64,000 nucleotides of DNA from NCBI GenBank assembly GCA_030429625.1, contig JAUIFA010000003.1:44898-108897 (forward strand). The letters run 5' to 3'. The stretch is from Alphaproteobacteria bacterium (GTDB taxonomy: Bacteria > Pseudomonadota > Alphaproteobacteria > Rickettsiales > UBA8987). The position numbers were made by a program, and so were the translations under genes. Shown in pieces: positions 44,966 through 54,545 of this stretch. How positions within the stretch are numbered: position 1 is the stretch's first letter; each line of letters opens with the position of its first letter. The notes below the pieces were generated by a model. That model did no database searches. It was not told where the DNA came from and was given only the letters and a program-made list of their open reading frames with translations.

Positions 44966-45750
44966 CTTTTCCAGCCGGAGAGGGTAACAAACTCAAACGT
45001 AGCAGGAATTGAACCGTCCTCGTTGCCATACATTTGACCATAGGCACGAGCGATTCTCTCTAAGGAAGACGCACTGGTAAAATGTTTATTTCTTTGCAGT
45101 AAGGCATTTGTTTCGCCCATCGCACGCAAATCTCTCATAAGATCATCCAGATTATCGTATAAAGCAGTCACAGATTCGCTGTGAGCAACAGGAATGTGAA
45201 AACCTGTATTTTGCAACAAACTCCCTGCATCTTTGACATGCACAAAAGGTGAGATGCGCGGGGAAACGCCATGGTCGATATCGGCCTGCATCACCGCACG
45301 ACGTAGCTCAATTAAGGTTTCACCCCCAAACATCACAGCCATAAAAAATCCTTTGTCTTTAAGTGTCTGCTTGATTTGTTTGAGCATTGCGGGCAGATCA
45401 TTTGTCCAGTGTAAGCACAGCGTGCTGGTGATTAAATCAAAACTTTCTGGCGCAAAAGGTAGTTGTTCTTCATCACAGATGAGGCTGTTTTCTCCACTTA
45501 ACATTTCAGGGCAATAATCGGTTTTAATTACCGTAGCGTCCTTAAAAACATACTCTACTGTACTGGATAATTGTTCCAGCGCATCATTTATTACCAAGAT
45601 ATCAGAAAATTCTATATTCAGTTCTTCGTCAAGAGTTTGCGTAACAATATCGATGGCTTCTTCGAGAAGAAAATTAGACTCTAAGATAGTTTTTGCAGCC
45701 CGTTGGCGGTGGATTCGCTTTATCTTTTTATTAAATATGGCATTATGCAT
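44962..45750 (-). CDS. SAM-dependent methyltransferase-fold protein, NDUFAF5/BioC-like
   Basis: 262 residues. The N-terminus (FNKKIKRIHRQRAAKTI) and the FDLITSTLCLHWTNDLPAMLKQI and FGGETLIELRRAVMQAD segments match the alphaproteobacterial family related to mitochondrial NDUFAF5, which hydroxylates an arginine of the complex I subunit NDUFS7, and more distantly to BioC. The glycine-rich SAM motif after the first strand is weak (DILVINDALEQL), as expected for a divergent member. No biotin or complex I gene is adjacent. It lies 16 bases after the CapD-like gene and may be in that transcript. Confidence 0.75.
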   Translation of the reverse strand: MHNAIFNKKIKRIHRQRAAKTILESNFLLEEAIDIVTQTLDEELNIEFSDILVINDALEQLSSTVEYVFKDATVIKTDYCPEMLSGENSLICDEEQLPFAPESFDLITSTLCLHWTNDLPAMLKQIKQTLKDKGFFMAVMFGGETLIELRRAVMQADIDHGVSPRISPFVHVKDAGSLLQNTGFHIPVAHSESVTALYDNLDDLMRDLRAMGETNALLQRNKHFTSASSLERIARAYGQMYGNEDGSIPATFEFVTLSGWKS

Positions 45751-45766
45751 CGTAGGACGTTCTTAA

Positions 45767-47632
45767 TTATACAAATTCAGGCAAGGATTCATGTAATAAC
45801 TCAATGACTTTATTATCATTGCGTGTGTTTGCAGCATTTTCAATCTTTTTAATGGCTTTATTCACGTTGGCCAGAGGCTCCTGCCTTGGGTTGGCCAGCA
45901 TAATAGCTGCATGCTGGGTTGGTATGGTGTTTTCATCATTGTGGAACAGTTCTTCAAACAGCTTTTCGCCCGGGCGTAGACCAGTAAACTCAATCTTTAT
46001 GTCTTGCTCAATACGTAAACCAGAAAGACGAATGAGTTGTTTGGCCAAATCAATAATGAGAACCGGATCTCCCATATCCAGAACAAAGATTTTACTCTCT
46101 TCATCACCGCTATTGTAATCAATTGCGCCGGCTTCGATGACTAACTCTACGGCCTCACGAATGGTCATAAAGTAGCGTTTTATTTCAGGATGAGTCACCG
46201 TGATAGGTCCGCCTTGTTCAATTTGACGCTTGAATAACGGAATGACTGAGCCGGTAGAACCAAGCACATTACCAAAGCGAATGGTGACAAATCTAACATT
46301 TTTGGCTTTTTTTGAATTTCCTAATGCTTGTACGTAGCTTTCGGCCATGCGTTTGGTTGCGCCCATAACGTTGGAAGGGTTGACGGCTTTGTCGGTTGAA
46401 ATCATCACCATTTCTTCCACATTGGTGCTGACACACACATCGGCAACATTTCTTGTGCCGCAGATGTTGGTTAAGGCAGTTTCTGAAGCGTTGGCCTCAC
46501 TCATAGGAACGTGCTTTAGTGCGGCGGCATGGAAAACCACATGCGGCATTTCGTGTTCAAACACTAATTTCAGATTCTTAGAATCCCTCACATCGCCAAT
46601 GATGGGTCGTTTTGAAATGTCAGGAAATTTCTTACCAATTTCAAGGTCAATTTCGTACAGATTATATTCTGAAATGTCGAAAAGGCTGATATGAGAAGGG
46701 TTAAATCCAGCAATCTGACGTACCAGTTCACTGCCAATAGAACCGCCCGCACCGGTGACCAGTATACGTTTACCACTGATGAATTTATTCATTAATTCTT
46801 TATCCAGTGCGGTTTGGGGTCTTCCCAGTAAATCCTCCAACATGATGTTGCGCAGGGGAATTTTATCGGTAGGCTGGCTAAAATCCGTTACTCTAGGCAG
46901 ACGGGAAAGTGTTAGACCAAGTTTATCGGTTACATCAAGAATCTGCTGAACTTCCTCACCATTGAACACGTCTGGTGCGATGATTACTTTTTGTGCGGTT
47001 TTTCCAGTAACGTTCAGCGCCTCAATGGCATTACGTAACTGTTTTATGTTGCCATAGACTTTAACATTGCGGATATATTTTCCCTGCTTGGCAGGATCTT
47101 CATCAATGAGCGCAATAATACGATATTCTGAGCCTTTATTACTAACAATGGAGCGTAAGAATTGTTCGGAATGTTCGGTAATACCTACAAGGATGACATT
47201 TATTTTTGCCAGAGAAGACCGACTGTTGATGTCAATATTAAGTGTCCGCTCACTAAACATACGGAAAAAGAAACGTGGGGCAATAAGTAAGCTGTTTAAC
47301 ACAAACCAGTCTATGATCATTAGAGATCTTGGCATCCCTTCAAGGCGGTTATAGGCAAACATAATAGGCAAAAATACGACAATGGCCAAACTAACTGCCT
47401 TTATAATGGCAAAAATATCTTCTATTGAAGTATATTTCCACACCCTAAAGGCAATTTTGAAATAGTAAAACATCACCGCACATATGGCCATGTAAAGCGG
47501 CACCGAGACATTCATAACCTCCACATAAGAGATGCTGTCACCACCCACACGAAGATAGAGGGAGATAATTAGGCTCAGCGCTACGGCTAAGATATCATAA
47601 ACACTCACAAAGAGGGCTTTTCTAAAGTGCAT
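45767..47632 (-). CDS. CapD/WbpM/PglF-type nucleotide-sugar dehydratase
   Basis: 621 residues. Four N-terminal membrane helices (about 1-120), a CoA-binding-like middle domain, then a short-chain dehydrogenase domain starting at VTGAGGSIGSELVRQI (about residue 295). The catalytic TDKAVNPSNVMGATKR follows, and a late GLRPGEKLFEELF. This membrane-bound UDP-GlcNAc 4,6-dehydratase family supplies precursors for surface polysaccharide or glycan. It overlaps the upstream WecA-like gene by 11 bases, so the two are coupled; together they suggest O-antigen, capsule or pilin-glycan synthesis. Confidence 0.92.
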   Translation of the reverse strand: MHFRKALFVSVYDILAVALSLIISLYLRVGGDSISYVEVMNVSVPLYMAICAVMFYYFKIAFRVWKYTSIEDIFAIIKAVSLAIVVFLPIMFAYNRLEGMPRSLMIIDWFVLNSLLIAPRFFFRMFSERTLNIDINSRSSLAKINVILVGITEHSEQFLRSIVSNKGSEYRIIALIDEDPAKQGKYIRNVKVYGNIKQLRNAIEALNVTGKTAQKVIIAPDVFNGEEVQQILDVTDKLGLTLSRLPRVTDFSQPTDKIPLRNIMLEDLLGRPQTALDKELMNKFISGKRILVTGAGGSIGSELVRQIAGFNPSHISLFDISEYNLYEIDLEIGKKFPDISKRPIIGDVRDSKNLKLVFEHEMPHVVFHAAALKHVPMSEANASETALTNICGTRNVADVCVSTNVEEMVMISTDKAVNPSNVMGATKRMAESYVQALGNSKKAKNVRFVTIRFGNVLGSTGSVIPLFKRQIEQGGPITVTHPEIKRYFMTIREAVELVIEAGAIDYNSGDEESKIFVLDMGDPVLIIDLAKQLIRLSGLRIEQDIKIEFTGLRPGEKLFEELFHNDENTIPTQHAAIMLANPRQEPLANVNKAIKKIENAANTRNDNKVIELLHESLPEFV

Positions 47633-48641
47633 AAGTATTTTTCCCCGCTAATTTTAGTAATAACCCTATGACCAAAGCTATCGACATTGGCAAAGAAAAT
47701 AGCCAATAACCCTCATTTAAAAGGGCAGAACTCAAAGCCAACAGAAGCAATAATAGATTTGTTAATGTAATACGTAATACTACGGAATTATGCTTCATGC
47801 CAGAGCGAACCGCCTGTTGATAGAAATGTTCTGAATGGGGCTGCCAGATTTTTTTACCCTGAAACAGCCGTTTTGTGATGGTGATGGTGCTGTCCGCTAA
47901 ATAATATAAAGGTAGGATTAAGGCGGAGATATAATAGCCGTCTGCGGCCATATCTAGCAATAACCAGCCTAGCAAAAAGCCAAGCGGGATGCTGCCGACA
48001 TCTCCCATAAAAATTTTTGCTGGATGCCAGTTCCACACCAAAAATCCTAATGTGGCAAAGGCAATAATGTTGGCAAAAAATGCGTAGGTCAGTTCGTAAT
48101 CGGAAAATATGGAGATCAAAATCACCCCAGCGCTAATGGAGATTGTCTGGCTGCCGGAAAGACCATCAATTCCATCCATAAAATTATACAGATTGATAAA
48201 CCATAGCCAGAAAAATCCTATGACTAAGTTGTCTAACCATTGTGGGAGTAGCCCTTGAAAAACCAGCTTATCAGCAAAGAAAACATGTATGGCTAGGGCA
48301 ACAACGATAATCTGTATCAAAAAACGCCACCGAGCGGCAATGGGCTTTATGTCGTCCATAAAGGAAATAATCGCAAGAATAAACGGGCAGAGTATCGCCG
48401 GATAATAGAGGGTGAGGATATAGTGATGGTGCGCTGCGGCACTAAGATAGAGCAAAACTATGGTACCGATGATCGCAATGCCACCGCCACGTGGGGTTGG
48501 GTTTTTGTGGTTGCTGCGGGCATTCGGGTTGTCCATAACGTTGCGTTTACGCAAATAGGATACAAGAAACTTGGTCGCAAAGTAACTCACTATAAAACTA
48601 GCAATAGATGCAAGAGAAAAGAAAAACAGCCACCCCATCAT
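47622..48641 (-). CDS. WecA/MraY-family undecaprenyl-phosphate sugar-1-phosphate transferase
   Basis: 339 residues, about ten membrane helices. The metal-binding DD is in SFMDDIKPI, the substrate loop is NLYNFMDGIDGLSG, and the catalytic region WNWHPAKIFMGDVGS is conserved. In the family it transfers a sugar phosphate (often GlcNAc-1-P or a modified 6-deoxysugar) to the lipid carrier, the first step of surface-glycan assembly. The partner dehydratase gene overlaps its end. AAAGG precedes two adjacent ATG codons. Confidence 0.92.
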   Translation of the reverse strand: MMGWLFFFSLASIASFIVSYFATKFLVSYLRKRNVMDNPNARSNHKNPTPRGGGIAIIGTIVLLYLSAAAHHHYILTLYYPAILCPFILAIISFMDDIKPIAARWRFLIQIIVVALAIHVFFADKLVFQGLLPQWLDNLVIGFFWLWFINLYNFMDGIDGLSGSQTISISAGVILISIFSDYELTYAFFANIIAFATLGFLVWNWHPAKIFMGDVGSIPLGFLLGWLLLDMAADGYYISALILPLYYLADSTITITKRLFQGKKIWQPHSEHFYQQAVRSGMKHNSVVLRITLTNLLLLLLALSSALLNEGYWLFSLPMSIALVIGLLLKLAGKNTYAL

Positions 48642-48653
48642 ATAACCTTTAAG

Positions 48654-49331
48654 CTACGCACAATCGGCGGAAGGATCATTGTTTTGGTTGTCTTCTTTTG
48701 GTTCCTCTGTTGGTGTTTCAGTGTTTTCGGTTGCAGCAGCGGCCACACCCACCATGGCAGGGCGCAACAAGCGATCCTTAATTTTATACCCGGCGGCCAT
48801 CACCTGACATACTTTCCCCGGCTCATATTCGGCAGTAGGAATTTGTACCAAAGCCTGATGGAAGTTATGGTCAAAGTCTTCTCCAAGAGGGCTGATACGC
48901 TCAATTCCATTCTTGCTGAACACACGCAGCAGTTCATTGGCGGTCAAATCCACGCCTTCGCTGAGGGTTTTCAAGGCCGCATTTTCTTCCAAATTCTCGT
49001 TCTCAACACTTTTTTGTGCCCGACGCAAATTTTCTAAAACACCAATAAGATCCTGCGAAAAGGTAGAAATGGCATATTTACGTGTGTCTTCAAGCTCTTT
49101 TATCATACGGTTACGCAGATTTTGATTTTCTGCTAAGGCACGCAATAGCTGGTCCTCAACTTCTTTTACATCTGGGCTAATAGTTTCTTCTGCCGCATGT
49201 TCAGGATTTTCCAGCCGTTTTTCAAACTCTTCGTCAGAAGGGTGCTCAGGTAATTCTTCTTCAACGTTCTGGGAGTCTGCTTGAACATCAGCAGTGATTT
49301 CTATTTCTTCGTTCTCAGCTTTATCAGTCAT
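48654..49331 (-). CDS. grpE: Nucleotide exchange factor GrpE
   Basis: 225 residues. Acidic N-terminal tail, a long coiled-coil helix (about 60-130), then the beta domain with FDHNFHQALVQIP and GYKIKDRLLRPAMVGVA, the GrpE signature. It releases ADP from DnaK. It is divergent from rph. The usual alphaproteobacterial hrcA gene, often between them, is absent here, and no CIRCE element was seen. Confidence 0.94.
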   Translation of the reverse strand: MTDKAENEEIEITADVQADSQNVEEELPEHPSDEEFEKRLENPEHAAEETISPDVKEVEDQLLRALAENQNLRNRMIKELEDTRKYAISTFSQDLIGVLENLRRAQKSVENENLEENAALKTLSEGVDLTANELLRVFSKNGIERISPLGEDFDHNFHQALVQIPTAEYEPGKVCQVMAAGYKIKDRLLRPAMVGVAAAATENTETPTEEPKEDNQNNDPSADCA

Positions 49332-49375
49332 GATTTCCCTATTTTGATCGAGTATTACATAAATTCATACTTGTA

Positions 49376-49403
49376 TATATAAATTACTTGGACAATCTTT
49401 CAA
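49376..49403 (-). promoter_or_regulatory. Predicted grpE promoter
   Basis: On the minus strand, a -35 TTGAAA (49398-49403) and -10 TATATA (49376-49381) are spaced 16 bases apart, about 45 bases before the grpE start. The TTGAAA element is compatible with either sigma70 or a heat-shock sigma32 promoter; the sequence does not settle which. Confidence 0.4.
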
Positions 49404-49449
49404 TAGACGATTAAAAGAATTTACCAAAATAATAAATATAGGAAAGAAT

Positions 49450-50166
49450 ATGCGCCCATCAGGACGAAAAAACAATCAATTACGCTCAATAAAAATTGAA
49501 ACTGAGATCAACGATTATGCCGAAGGAGCGGTGTTGGTAAGTTTTGGCAAAACCAGAGTGTTGTGTACGGCCAGTGTGGAGGATAGACCCCCGCCATTTC
49601 TTCGCAATACCGGTCAGGGATGGGTAACGGCGGAATATGGTATGTTGCCGCGCTCAACCCATTCACGTATGGGGCGCGAGGCTGCCAAAGGCAAACAATC
49701 GGGGCGTACGGTAGAGATTCAGCGTCTTATTGGTCGTTCTTTGCGTGCCGTGGTGGATCTGAAAGCCCTTGGGGAACGTCAAATTGTGGTGGATTGTGAT
49801 GTGATTCATGCCGATGGGGGAACACGGACTGCGTCCATCACCGGAGCGTATGTGGCACTTTATCAGGCGATGGAGCATTTGGTTAAAACCTATCAGATTA
49901 AAAAAAATCCGATATATGACAGTGTAGCGGCGATTTCTTGTGGTATTTACAAAGACAATGCGGTGTTGGATCTTGAATATGAGGAAGACAGCAATGCACA
50001 GGCAGATGCAAATTTTGTACTGACCGGCAAAGGTGGGATTGTCGAGATACAAGCCACAGCAGAGGATAAACCCTTTACAGACGATCAGTTCGCGCAAATG
50101 CTCTCATTGGCCAAAAAGGGCATCGCAGAATTGACAGAAATTCAGCAGGACGCGATCAATGGCTAA
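49450..50166 (+). CDS. rph: Ribonuclease PH
   Basis: 238 residues. Phosphorolytic 3'-exoribonuclease trimming tRNA 3' ends. [12 protein letters not shown] start, [17 protein letters not shown], the phosphate-binding RSLRAVVDL, and [21 protein letters not shown] with catalytic aspartates. AGGAAAG precedes the ATG. It overlaps rdgB by eight bases, an rph-rdgB-hemW operon common in alphaproteobacteria. Confidence 0.96.
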   Translation: MRPSGRKNNQLRSIKIETEINDYAEGAVLVSFGKTRVLCTASVEDRPPPFLRNTGQGWVTAEYGMLPRSTHSRMGREAAKGKQSGRTVEIQRLIGRSLRAVVDLKALGERQIVVDCDVIHADGGTRTASITGAYVALYQAMEHLVKTYQIKKNPIYDSVAAISCGIYKDNAVLDLEYEEDSNAQADANFVLTGKGGIVEIQATAEDKPFTDDQFAQMLSLAKKGIAELTEIQQDAING

Positions 50167-50770
50167 AAAATTTACAGAATCCAAATTGGTCATTGCCAGC
50201 CATAATAAAGGCAAGGTCAAGGAAATAGCCCAGCTTCTTAAGCCTTTTGCTGTGGAGGTGCTTAGCGCCGGTGATTTTCCTAATCTGCAAGAGCCTGAAG
50301 AAAATGGAGTAACCTTCCTTGAAAATGCGGAGATTAAATCCCAATATGTAGCTGAAAATACCGGACTCCCAGCTTTGGCCGACGATTCTGGCCTTGTGGT
50401 AGACAGCTTAGGCGGTGCGCCGGGGATCTATTCTGCACGTTGGGGCGGAGAGAAAAAAGATTTCTACATGGCCATGGAACGTGTTGGGCGTGAGCTAGAG
50501 GACAAAGTAGGGCAGAAGCATGGTGAGGCCGCCCACTTCGTATGTGCGTTGTCACTCACATGGCCAGATGGGCATACGGAACGTTTTGAAGGTAAAGTCT
50601 ATGGGACGTTGACATTCCCCCCACGCGGCGATAATGGGTTTGGTTACGATGCTATTTTTATCCCTGAGGGGCACAAAGTAACTTTTGCTCAAATGAATTC
50701 GGATAAGAAACAGGCATTGAGCCACCGTGCAGATGCGTTTCGTCAGTTGGTGGCCGGTTGTTTTTCATAA
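50159..50770 (+). CDS. rdgB: XTP/dITP diphosphatase (RdgB/HAM1)
   Basis: 203 residues. Removes non-canonical purine triphosphates. N-terminal [40 protein letters not shown] with the catalytic acidic residues, and [12 protein letters not shown] then [10 protein letters not shown] at the C-terminus. Translationally coupled to rph by overlap; hemW follows by four bases. Confidence 0.95.
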   Translation: MAKKFTESKLVIASHNKGKVKEIAQLLKPFAVEVLSAGDFPNLQEPEENGVTFLENAEIKSQYVAENTGLPALADDSGLVVDSLGGAPGIYSARWGGEKKDFYMAMERVGRELEDKVGQKHGEAAHFVCALSLTWPDGHTERFEGKVYGTLTFPPRGDNGFGYDAIFIPEGHKVTFAQMNSDKKQALSHRADAFRQLVAGCFS

Positions 50771-50774
50771 TATT

Positions 50775-51932
50775 ATGTCGCCATTATCGCTCTACATCCA
50801 TTGGCCGTTTTGTTTGAAGAAATGCCCGTATTGCGACTTTAACAGCCATGTTAGAGAGAGTGAGTTAGAGCAGGAGCGTTGGCTACAGGCCTATTTCCAT
50901 GAATTAGACTATTATAAGGATCGGTTAAAAGACCGTAAGTTGGTCAGTATTTTCTTTGGCGGTGGCACGCCTTCCTTAATGTCTGAAGAGATGGTTGAGC
51001 GTCTGCTTGGTTATATCAATGATATTTGGAGCATAAAGGAAGCTGAAATTACTCTAGAGGCCAACCCAACCTCCTTTGAAGCAGAAAAATTCAAAGCGTT
51101 CAAACGTTCGGGTGTTAATCGTATTTCCTTAGGAATTCAAGCGCTTAATGATAATGATCTAAAATTTTTGGGCAGAGAACATAGCGTTTCTGAGGCATTA
51201 GGGGCATTGGATAAAGCCGCAGGAATCTTTAAAAATTACAGCTTTGATTTGATCTATGCCCGCCCTCATCAAACTCTTGCCCAGTGGGAAAAAGAGCTGG
51301 AGCAGGCCATAAAGCTGATCAACGGCCATATTTCCCTTTATCAGTTGACCATTGAGAAGGGTACAAAGTTTTATAGCGCTTACCAAAACAAAGAATTTGA
51401 GCTGCCTAACGAGGAGCTAAGCGCCCAATTGTATGAAATAACAGCAAAAATGCTTGGGAAGGAGCAGTTATATCCCTACGAAATTTCAAATTATGCAAAG
51501 AGGGGATATGAATCACAGCATAACCTCGCCTATTGGTATTATCAGGAATATTTGGGCATTGGCGCAGGGGCGCACAGCAGGTTACGCTTGGCAGATAACA
51601 TCATCGGTCGTCAGGCATTGATGAACATTCATAACCCGCAGCAATGGTTGAAGGCGGTTGAAGAAAAGGGACATGCTTTACAAAATAATGAGATTGTCGG
51701 GCAGATTGACATGGAGCTAGAGATGATCATGATGGGACTGCGTATTGCCTCAGGTATTAACAAGCAGCTCTTTACTCAGGAAACAGGCAAGAATCTTCTT
51801 AATTTGCTTAATATAGATGTATTGAATCAGTTGAAAGAAAGTCGACTTCTGGAAGAGGATGAACACTCTATCCGTCTAACTATTGACGGAATGTTATTAC
51901 ACCAATCTATTATAAATCAGTTGGTTATATAA
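50775..51932 (+). CDS. hemW: HemW-type radical SAM heme chaperone
   Basis: 385 residues from the ATG at 50775, directly after the rdgB stop; the longer frame lies inside rdgB. The radical-SAM CxxxCxxC motif is in FCLKKCPYCDFNSH, next to YIHWPFC. GGGTPSLMSE, ISLGIQALND and YEISNYAKRG follow, all typical of HemW rather than of true coproporphyrinogen oxidase HemN. A C-terminal winged domain closes the protein. The product probably inserts heme into respiratory proteins. Confidence 0.93.
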   Translation: MSPLSLYIHWPFCLKKCPYCDFNSHVRESELEQERWLQAYFHELDYYKDRLKDRKLVSIFFGGGTPSLMSEEMVERLLGYINDIWSIKEAEITLEANPTSFEAEKFKAFKRSGVNRISLGIQALNDNDLKFLGREHSVSEALGALDKAAGIFKNYSFDLIYARPHQTLAQWEKELEQAIKLINGHISLYQLTIEKGTKFYSAYQNKEFELPNEELSAQLYEITAKMLGKEQLYPYEISNYAKRGYESQHNLAYWYYQEYLGIGAGAHSRLRLADNIIGRQALMNIHNPQQWLKAVEEKGHALQNNEIVGQIDMELEMIMMGLRIASGINKQLFTQETGKNLLNLLNIDVLNQLKESRLLEEDEHSIRLTIDGMLLHQSIINQLVI

Positions 51933-51937
51933 TATAC

Positions 51938-53284
51938 CTAATCTATTTTATTAATTACACCATTGTTTATTTGGTACATGTTCAGTTCACGCTGTAATAT
52001 GCCGTTCTGGTCGAAGAAGAATTTACCGGCAATGCCTTCGAACACGTCACTATATTTGAAATAAATGACTTGGGGCTTGTCGGCGGTAATTAAAGATATT
52101 AAAGCCATTGCGTCGTAGGATAGGCTGGCAAGATTACTGGGTTTATAGCCGTAATAAATATCAAAGACTTTATTAAAATCATCTCGCGCTTTAATATCAA
52201 TTGAGGCAAACCAGCTATCGTTTAATTTTTGATCGCTGTAGATTGATGGGTTTTCCCAGTCGCTTACACCGACAAAGCGGAAACGGTCAGTGTTCTCATT
52301 TTTGCTTGAAAGACGTGAAATAATTGGGGAGAGAAGATTTCCACTTTCAGGAATAAAAAGTACTTCACTTTTAGGTTTTAGATAATCTTCCGTTACCATC
52401 TCTGGTAAGCGGGCAAGATTACGAATATTTTGGGAGAGTTCTTCATTTGCTCCGCTATACCACTGGATGTTTTTAGGTAAAATATCGAGTTTGTCCAGTT
52501 CAAAATTGATGATATTTTTAATTTGCAGACCATAATCATTTTGCGGCAGAAGGGCAGAATAACGGTACACTCCCTTATCCAAAGCGTATTGGACAACACG
52601 TTTGATTTGTTGTTCGGGGGTAATACCAAAGATAACAACATTGCTATTAGCCAACGAACGATCATTAGAGAAGGAAATAATTTTTATGTTATGTTTTTTG
52701 GCAATGCTTTTGATGGCTTTGGTGCTGTGAGAAAATAAAGGGCCAAGCACAATGTCGGCTTTGTCGTTGATGGCCTCGTTGATGGCGTCCACCGCACCGC
52801 GCTCTGTGCCGACAGTGTCATAGGATTTGATATGAATATTGGGGTCTTTCAGGTCAAACAATGCTAATTGTGCCGCATCAAAAAGCTCATTGCCTATTTC
52901 TCCAGCTTCTCCACTCATTGGAAACAAAAGTGCGACGTTATATTGTCTCCCAGAAGGTTTTGCAAATAGCTTTGGATCTATCGCCTTTGGTGAGGTGGTA
53001 GCCATACTATCATTTAGCTTTGCAGGCTTAAATTTTACAACAAAATCTGTACCATCAGCTTTGATGTGGCGGGCATGTCTGCCCAACATGCTGGCAGGAA
53101 TATCGTCTACCTTTGTTGCTGTAATGGCCGGCTTTTCTTGGCTTTTTGTGGATTCTTGTTTGATTTGTAGCGTGCGATAGGGTAGATCGTTTATTTCAGA
53201 AAACTCAACTTCAGCCTTGTCCTGTGATGAACATGCCGATAGACACATCAGAGAAGATAGGATAAGTATCTTGATATAACGCAT
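51938..53284 (-). CDS. LpoA-like penicillin-binding-protein activator lipoprotein
   Basis: 448 residues. Lipoprotein signal with LSAC lipobox, a linker of about 100 residues, then a periplasmic-binding-protein type I fold (from VALLFPMSGEAGEIG near residue 117, through DIVLGPLFSHSTKAIKSIA). This corresponds to the C-terminal domain of LpoA (YraM), which activates penicillin-binding protein 1A. The N-terminal TPR half of gammaproteobacterial LpoA is absent. It is divergent from rsmI by 27 bases, as in the conserved yraL/yraM arrangement. Confidence 0.85.
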   Translation of the reverse strand: MRYIKILILSSLMCLSACSSQDKAEVEFSEINDLPYRTLQIKQESTKSQEKPAITATKVDDIPASMLGRHARHIKADGTDFVVKFKPAKLNDSMATTSPKAIDPKLFAKPSGRQYNVALLFPMSGEAGEIGNELFDAAQLALFDLKDPNIHIKSYDTVGTERGAVDAINEAINDKADIVLGPLFSHSTKAIKSIAKKHNIKIISFSNDRSLANSNVVIFGITPEQQIKRVVQYALDKGVYRYSALLPQNDYGLQIKNIINFELDKLDILPKNIQWYSGANEELSQNIRNLARLPEMVTEDYLKPKSEVLFIPESGNLLSPIISRLSSKNENTDRFRFVGVSDWENPSIYSDQKLNDSWFASIDIKARDDFNKVFDIYYGYKPSNLASLSYDAMALISLITADKPQVIYFKYSDVFEGIAGKFFFDQNGILQRELNMYQINNGVINKID

Positions 53285-53311
53285 TTTACAATCAAACCTT
53301 ATTACAAAAAT

Positions 53312-54187
53312 ATGACCAATATTAGCGTACCAATGAGCAACTGTAAACTTAAAGCGGGATTATATATTGTCGCCACGCCTATAGGGAATTTAAAAGACAT
53401 CACATTGAGGGCATTGGAGGTTCTGCAAAGTGCAGACATTGTGGTGTGTGAAGACACACGTGTTACCAATAAATTACTCTCGCATTATGGCATAAAGGCA
53501 AAGATGTTTGCCTATAATGACCATAATGCAGGCAAAGTGCGGCCAAAAATTCTTGAACAAATTGCTCAAGGGCAATCGGTGGCGCTGGTGAGCGATGCGG
53601 GGACACCGATGATTTCTGATCCTGGCTATAAACTGATTAACGACATCTATGAACGTGAATATTATGTGACAACCCTACCAGGAGCTTCGTCTGTCCTTGC
53701 GGCACTGACTTTGGCAGGTTTGCCGACCAATCGTTTTTTGTTTGAAGGTTTCTTGCCAACCAAAACTACCGCTAGGAAGGAGGTGTTGCAAAACATCAAA
53801 CACATCAACACCACAATTGTTTTTTTAGAAAGAGCCTCACGGGTTGCCGAGGTTTTGGTTGATATTCTCAGTGTGTTAGGAAACAGAGAGGTTGCCATTG
53901 CCCGTGAGATAACCAAATCGTATGAAGAGGTGATAAAAAATACTGCTTCTGAGCTAATAGAATATCTAAAAACCAGAGATGAGCTTAAAGGAGAGGTGGT
54001 ATTGGTGATAGGCCCTCCTGAACAAAAAGCCTTTAGTCAATCTGATATTGATCATATGTTACGCAATGCGATGCAGGACATGCGCATTAAGGAGGCAGCT
54101 GCGATGGTGGCAGAAAATGTTGATATTCCTAAAAAACAACTCTATGCCCGTGCGTTGGAATTAAAAAATGAGCAAGAAAACACATAA
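53312..54187 (+). CDS. rsmI: 16S rRNA (cytidine(1402)-2'-O)-methyltransferase
   Basis: 291 residues. Tetrapyrrole-methylase fold with YIVATPIGNLKDITLRAL, VVCEDTRVTNKLL, LVSDAGTPMISDPGY and the TLPGASSVLAAL segment. It methylates C1402 in the ribosomal decoding centre. Two possible ATG starts (53312, 53333) lack a strong ribosome site. It overlaps yraN by 20 bases. Confidence 0.95.
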   Translation: MTNISVPMSNCKLKAGLYIVATPIGNLKDITLRALEVLQSADIVVCEDTRVTNKLLSHYGIKAKMFAYNDHNAGKVRPKILEQIAQGQSVALVSDAGTPMISDPGYKLINDIYEREYYVTTLPGASSVLAALTLAGLPTNRFLFEGFLPTKTTARKEVLQNIKHINTTIVFLERASRVAEVLVDILSVLGNREVAIAREITKSYEEVIKNTASELIEYLKTRDELKGEVVLVIGPPEQKAFSQSDIDHMLRNAMQDMRIKEAAAMVAENVDIPKKQLYARALELKNEQENT

Positions 54188-54536
54188 AGAATCGGCCTAT
54201 CAGTTTGGCATTTGGGCAGAATATTGTGTGATCCTTATTCTGTGGATAAAAGGGTTCAGAATCATTGCCAGACGTTACAAAACCAAAGTGGGGGAGATAG
54301 ATATTGTCGCGTCTAAGAAGAATATTGTGGCATTTATAGAGGTCAAAGCACGCAAAGATACACACGCAAAAGAAGTGGTATCAAAAACACAACAGGCAAG
54401 AATTTGCCGTGCTGCGATGTTATTTATTGCAAAGAAGAAGAAATTTGCTAACCTAAACAAACGCTTTGATTTGGTAATTGTGGTGCCGTGGTCATGGCCA
54501 AGATATATTCCCAACGCTTGGGAATATCTGGAATAA
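54168..54536 (+). CDS. yraN: YraN/UPF0102 family nuclease-fold protein
   Basis: 122 residues. The GEIDIVASKKNIVAFIEVKAR segment is the family signature and matches the active core of PD-(D/E)XK endonucleases (E, D, E-x-K). The biological role is unknown; it is nearly always next to rsmI. Overlaps rsmI by 20 bases and is followed by the BON lipoprotein gene after 9 bases. Confidence 0.92.
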   Translation: MSKKTHKESAYQFGIWAEYCVILILWIKGFRIIARRYKTKVGEIDIVASKKNIVAFIEVKARKDTHAKEVVSKTQQARICRAAMLFIAKKKKFANLNKRFDLVIVVPWSWPRYIPNAWEYLE

Positions 54537-54545
54537 GGGGTGGGT

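Noticed and set aside
49332..49449. CIRCE element for heat-shock control before grpE
   Set aside because: The 9-base inverted repeat of CIRCE is absent; only a promoter-like pair is visible.
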